DNA of 64,000 nt from AWTP1-13 sp963775835 (GTDB taxonomy: Bacteria; Pseudomonadota; Alphaproteobacteria; Rhizobiales; Hyphomicrobiaceae): contig CAVZKV010000002.1 in the NCBI GenBank assembly GCA_963775835.1, forward strand, positions 248,001-312,000, in the 5' to 3' direction. Below the pieces are notes generated by a model, which did not search any database, was not told the origin of the DNA, and saw nothing but the letters and a program-made list of their open reading frames with translations. The position numbers and the translations under genes are program-made. Each line of letters starts with the position of its first letter. The first letter of the stretch is position 1. Of this stretch, positions 62,775 through 64,000 are shown one piece after another.

Positions 62775-64000
62775 ATGGCCAAGGCGATGATCGATGAGCC
62801 GGCGGGGGCGGGCCACGCGGGCGCGCCTGCCAGGCGCACGCTGGCCCCCTATGCCACGCGCCCGGAGCTGAGCGCCGGGCGGCTTTACCGCGAACCTGCC
62901 TGTCCCATGCGCACCCCCTTCCAGCGCGATCGCGACCGGATCGTGCACGCCACCTCCTTCCGGCGCCTCACCTACAAGACGCAGGTGTTTATTTTTCACG
63001 AAGGCGACCACTATCGCACGCGGTTGACCCATAGCCTGGAAGTGGCGCAGATCGCGCGTGCCATCGCGCGCCTGCTCTGGCTCGATGAGGATCTCGCCGA
63101 AGCCCTGGCGCTGGCCCATGACCTCGGGCATCCACCCTTTGGTCATGCCGGCGAACGGGCGCTTGCAGCGGCCATGGCGGCCTACGGCGGTTTCGATCAC
63201 AACGCCCAAAGCTTCAAGGTGGTGACGCGGCTCGAGCGCAAGTATGCGAGTTTCGACGGTCTGAATTTGACCTTCGAGACGCTCGAGGGCTTGGCCAAGC
63301 ACAATGGACCGTTGCCGGACGGCGAGCGTCAGGCGCCGACCCTCCGCACGGCCATCGCCGAAAGCGGCCTCGAGAGCAAACTGCATTTGCCTTTGTTCGC
63401 CCCCGCCGAAGCCCAGGTTGCGGCCATCGCCGACGATATCGCCTACGATAGCCATGACCTCGATGACGGCCTGCGCGCCGGCTTGCTCAGGATCGAGGAG
63501 TTGGCCACGGTCGCCATGGTCGGCCGCTTTCTGGACGACGTGCCGCGCACGAATATCGACACCCAGCGTCTGATCTATGAGATCAACCGGCGCATGATCA
63601 CCGCCATGATCGAAGATGCCGTGGCCGAATCGCGGACCCGGCTTGCCAGCTTGCGGCAGCCAAGCCTCGAGAGCGTGCGGACGGCCGAGCGCGCCATGGT
63701 GGCCCAGTCCGAGCGCGTTGCGAGGCAGGCCGAGGGCCTCAAAGCGTACCTTTATGCCAATGTCTACCGCCATCCCCGCGTCATGCGGATCATGCGCGAC
63801 GCCGAGGCCATCGTTAGCGACCTATTTGCGCGCTACCTGCGCCAGCCGGAAGAAATGTCGGGCACACTGGGGGAGGCCGGGCAGGCGGCGAGTGGCGGCA
63901 GCCGCGCCGCGATCGTGGCCGATTTCGTTGCCGGCATGACCGATCGCTACGCCATCAAGGAACATCGTCGGCTGTTTGACGCTACGCCGGAATTGCGATA
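62775..64000 (+). CDS. dgt: Deoxyguanosinetriphosphate triphosphohydrolase-like protein, cut by the window end
   Basis: About 408 residues are visible and the frame is still open at 64000. It is an HD-superfamily dNTPase: the HD residues lie in RLTHSLEVAQIARAIARLL near residue 90 and LAHDLGHPPFGHAGE near residue 115; FRRLTYKTQVF and DDIAYDSHDLDDGL are family hallmarks. It hydrolyses dNTPs to nucleosides and tripolyphosphate, limiting nucleotide pools. The start at 62775 is the first ATG of the block. In related genomes argS usually follows. Confidence 0.93.
   Translation, partial: MAKAMIDEPAGAGHAGAPARRTLAPYATRPELSAGRLYREPACPMRTPFQRDRDRIVHATSFRRLTYKTQVFIFHEGDHYRTRLTHSLEVAQIARAIARLLWLDEDLAEALALAHDLGHPPFGHAGERALAAAMAAYGGFDHNAQSFKVVTRLERKYASFDGLNLTFETLEGLAKHNGPLPDGERQAPTLRTAIAESGLESKLHLPLFAPAEAQVAAIADDIAYDSHDLDDGLRAGLLRIEELATVAMVGRFLDDVPRTNIDTQRLIYEINRRMITAMIEDAVAESRTRLASLRQPSLESVRTAERAMVAQSERVARQAEGLKAYLYANVYRHPRVMRIMRDAEAIVSDLFARYLRQPEEMSGTLGEAGQAASGGSRAAIVADFVAGMTDRYAIKEHRRLFDATPELR

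Overview
The window is high-GC DNA from an alphaproteobacterium, most likely of the Hyphomicrobiales (Rhizobiales) type. The lineage call rests on marker families and gene order: the F1-ATPase inhibitor zeta subunit (DUF1476), DUF3126, a phasin, a BTLCP cysteine proteinase, a PAS_5 protein, DUF930, orphan TAXI binding proteins, a purC/purS/purQ/purL-bolA-Grx4 block, a hisI-folE-NifU-like-yidD-(thrS) block and an xthA-erpA-dgt end. No rRNA, tRNA, CRISPR array, insertion sequence or prophage was found.

Layout. 1-4971: an SMP-30-like gene cut by the window edge, a three-subunit molybdenum hydroxylase (FAD, 2Fe-2S, Mo subunits) and a convergent beta-hydroxyacid dehydrogenase. 5073-9112: a small secreted peptide, then a threonine dehydratase overlapping a large thiamine-diphosphate E1/transketolase-like enzyme. 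9444-15546: a PRISE-type reductase, recJ, an ArfA-like ribosome rescue gene, a phasin and a long-chain acyl-CoA ligase. 15556-19098: a TAXI binding protein and a partner with a very long 24-residue repeat insert. 19625-27216: an RTX-like secreted protein, a hydrolase, an MFS exporter, a caspase-like protein and NADP-isocitrate dehydrogenase. 27415-34340: a broken hydrolase, an unusual DUF433-like/Cys4/SpoU methyltransferase, rpsD with its leader and terminator, a PRC-barrel protein, a response regulator, a PqiA-like protein, Grx4 and BolA. 34442-41917: purine synthesis genes with a glycosyltransferase and a Tet-like exporter between purL and purQ, and a secreted protein between purQ and purS. 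42250-51382: zeta subunit, cysE, DUF3126, gamma-carbonic anhydrase, BTLCP, PilZ, PAS, rhomboid, CBS, patatin, hisI, folE, NifU-like, yidD. 51419-53545: a second, diverged copy of the TAXI-plus-partner pair, sitting between yidD and thrS. 53867-64000: thrS, DUF2939, Sel1, small secreted proteins, a 27-bp minisatellite, xthA, DUF930, erpA and dgt (cut by the window end).

Two themes stand out. First, two paralogous gene pairs, each a TAXI-type periplasmic binding protein followed by a secreted protein with an Ig-like N-terminus and a Sel1-like C-terminus, lie about 33 kb apart, neither with a TRAP permease; this is the best candidate here for an undescribed system. Second, many genes carry indels in otherwise well-conserved protein sequence (recJ, ArfA-like, icd, PilZ, DUF930, RTX-like, both pairs, and about a dozen extra bases in thrS). 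Because essential housekeeping genes are hit and conservation continues on both sides of each shift, I read most of these as uncorrected sequencing or assembly errors, densest between about 52.3 and 55.4 kb. Joined reading frames are therefore given for those genes.
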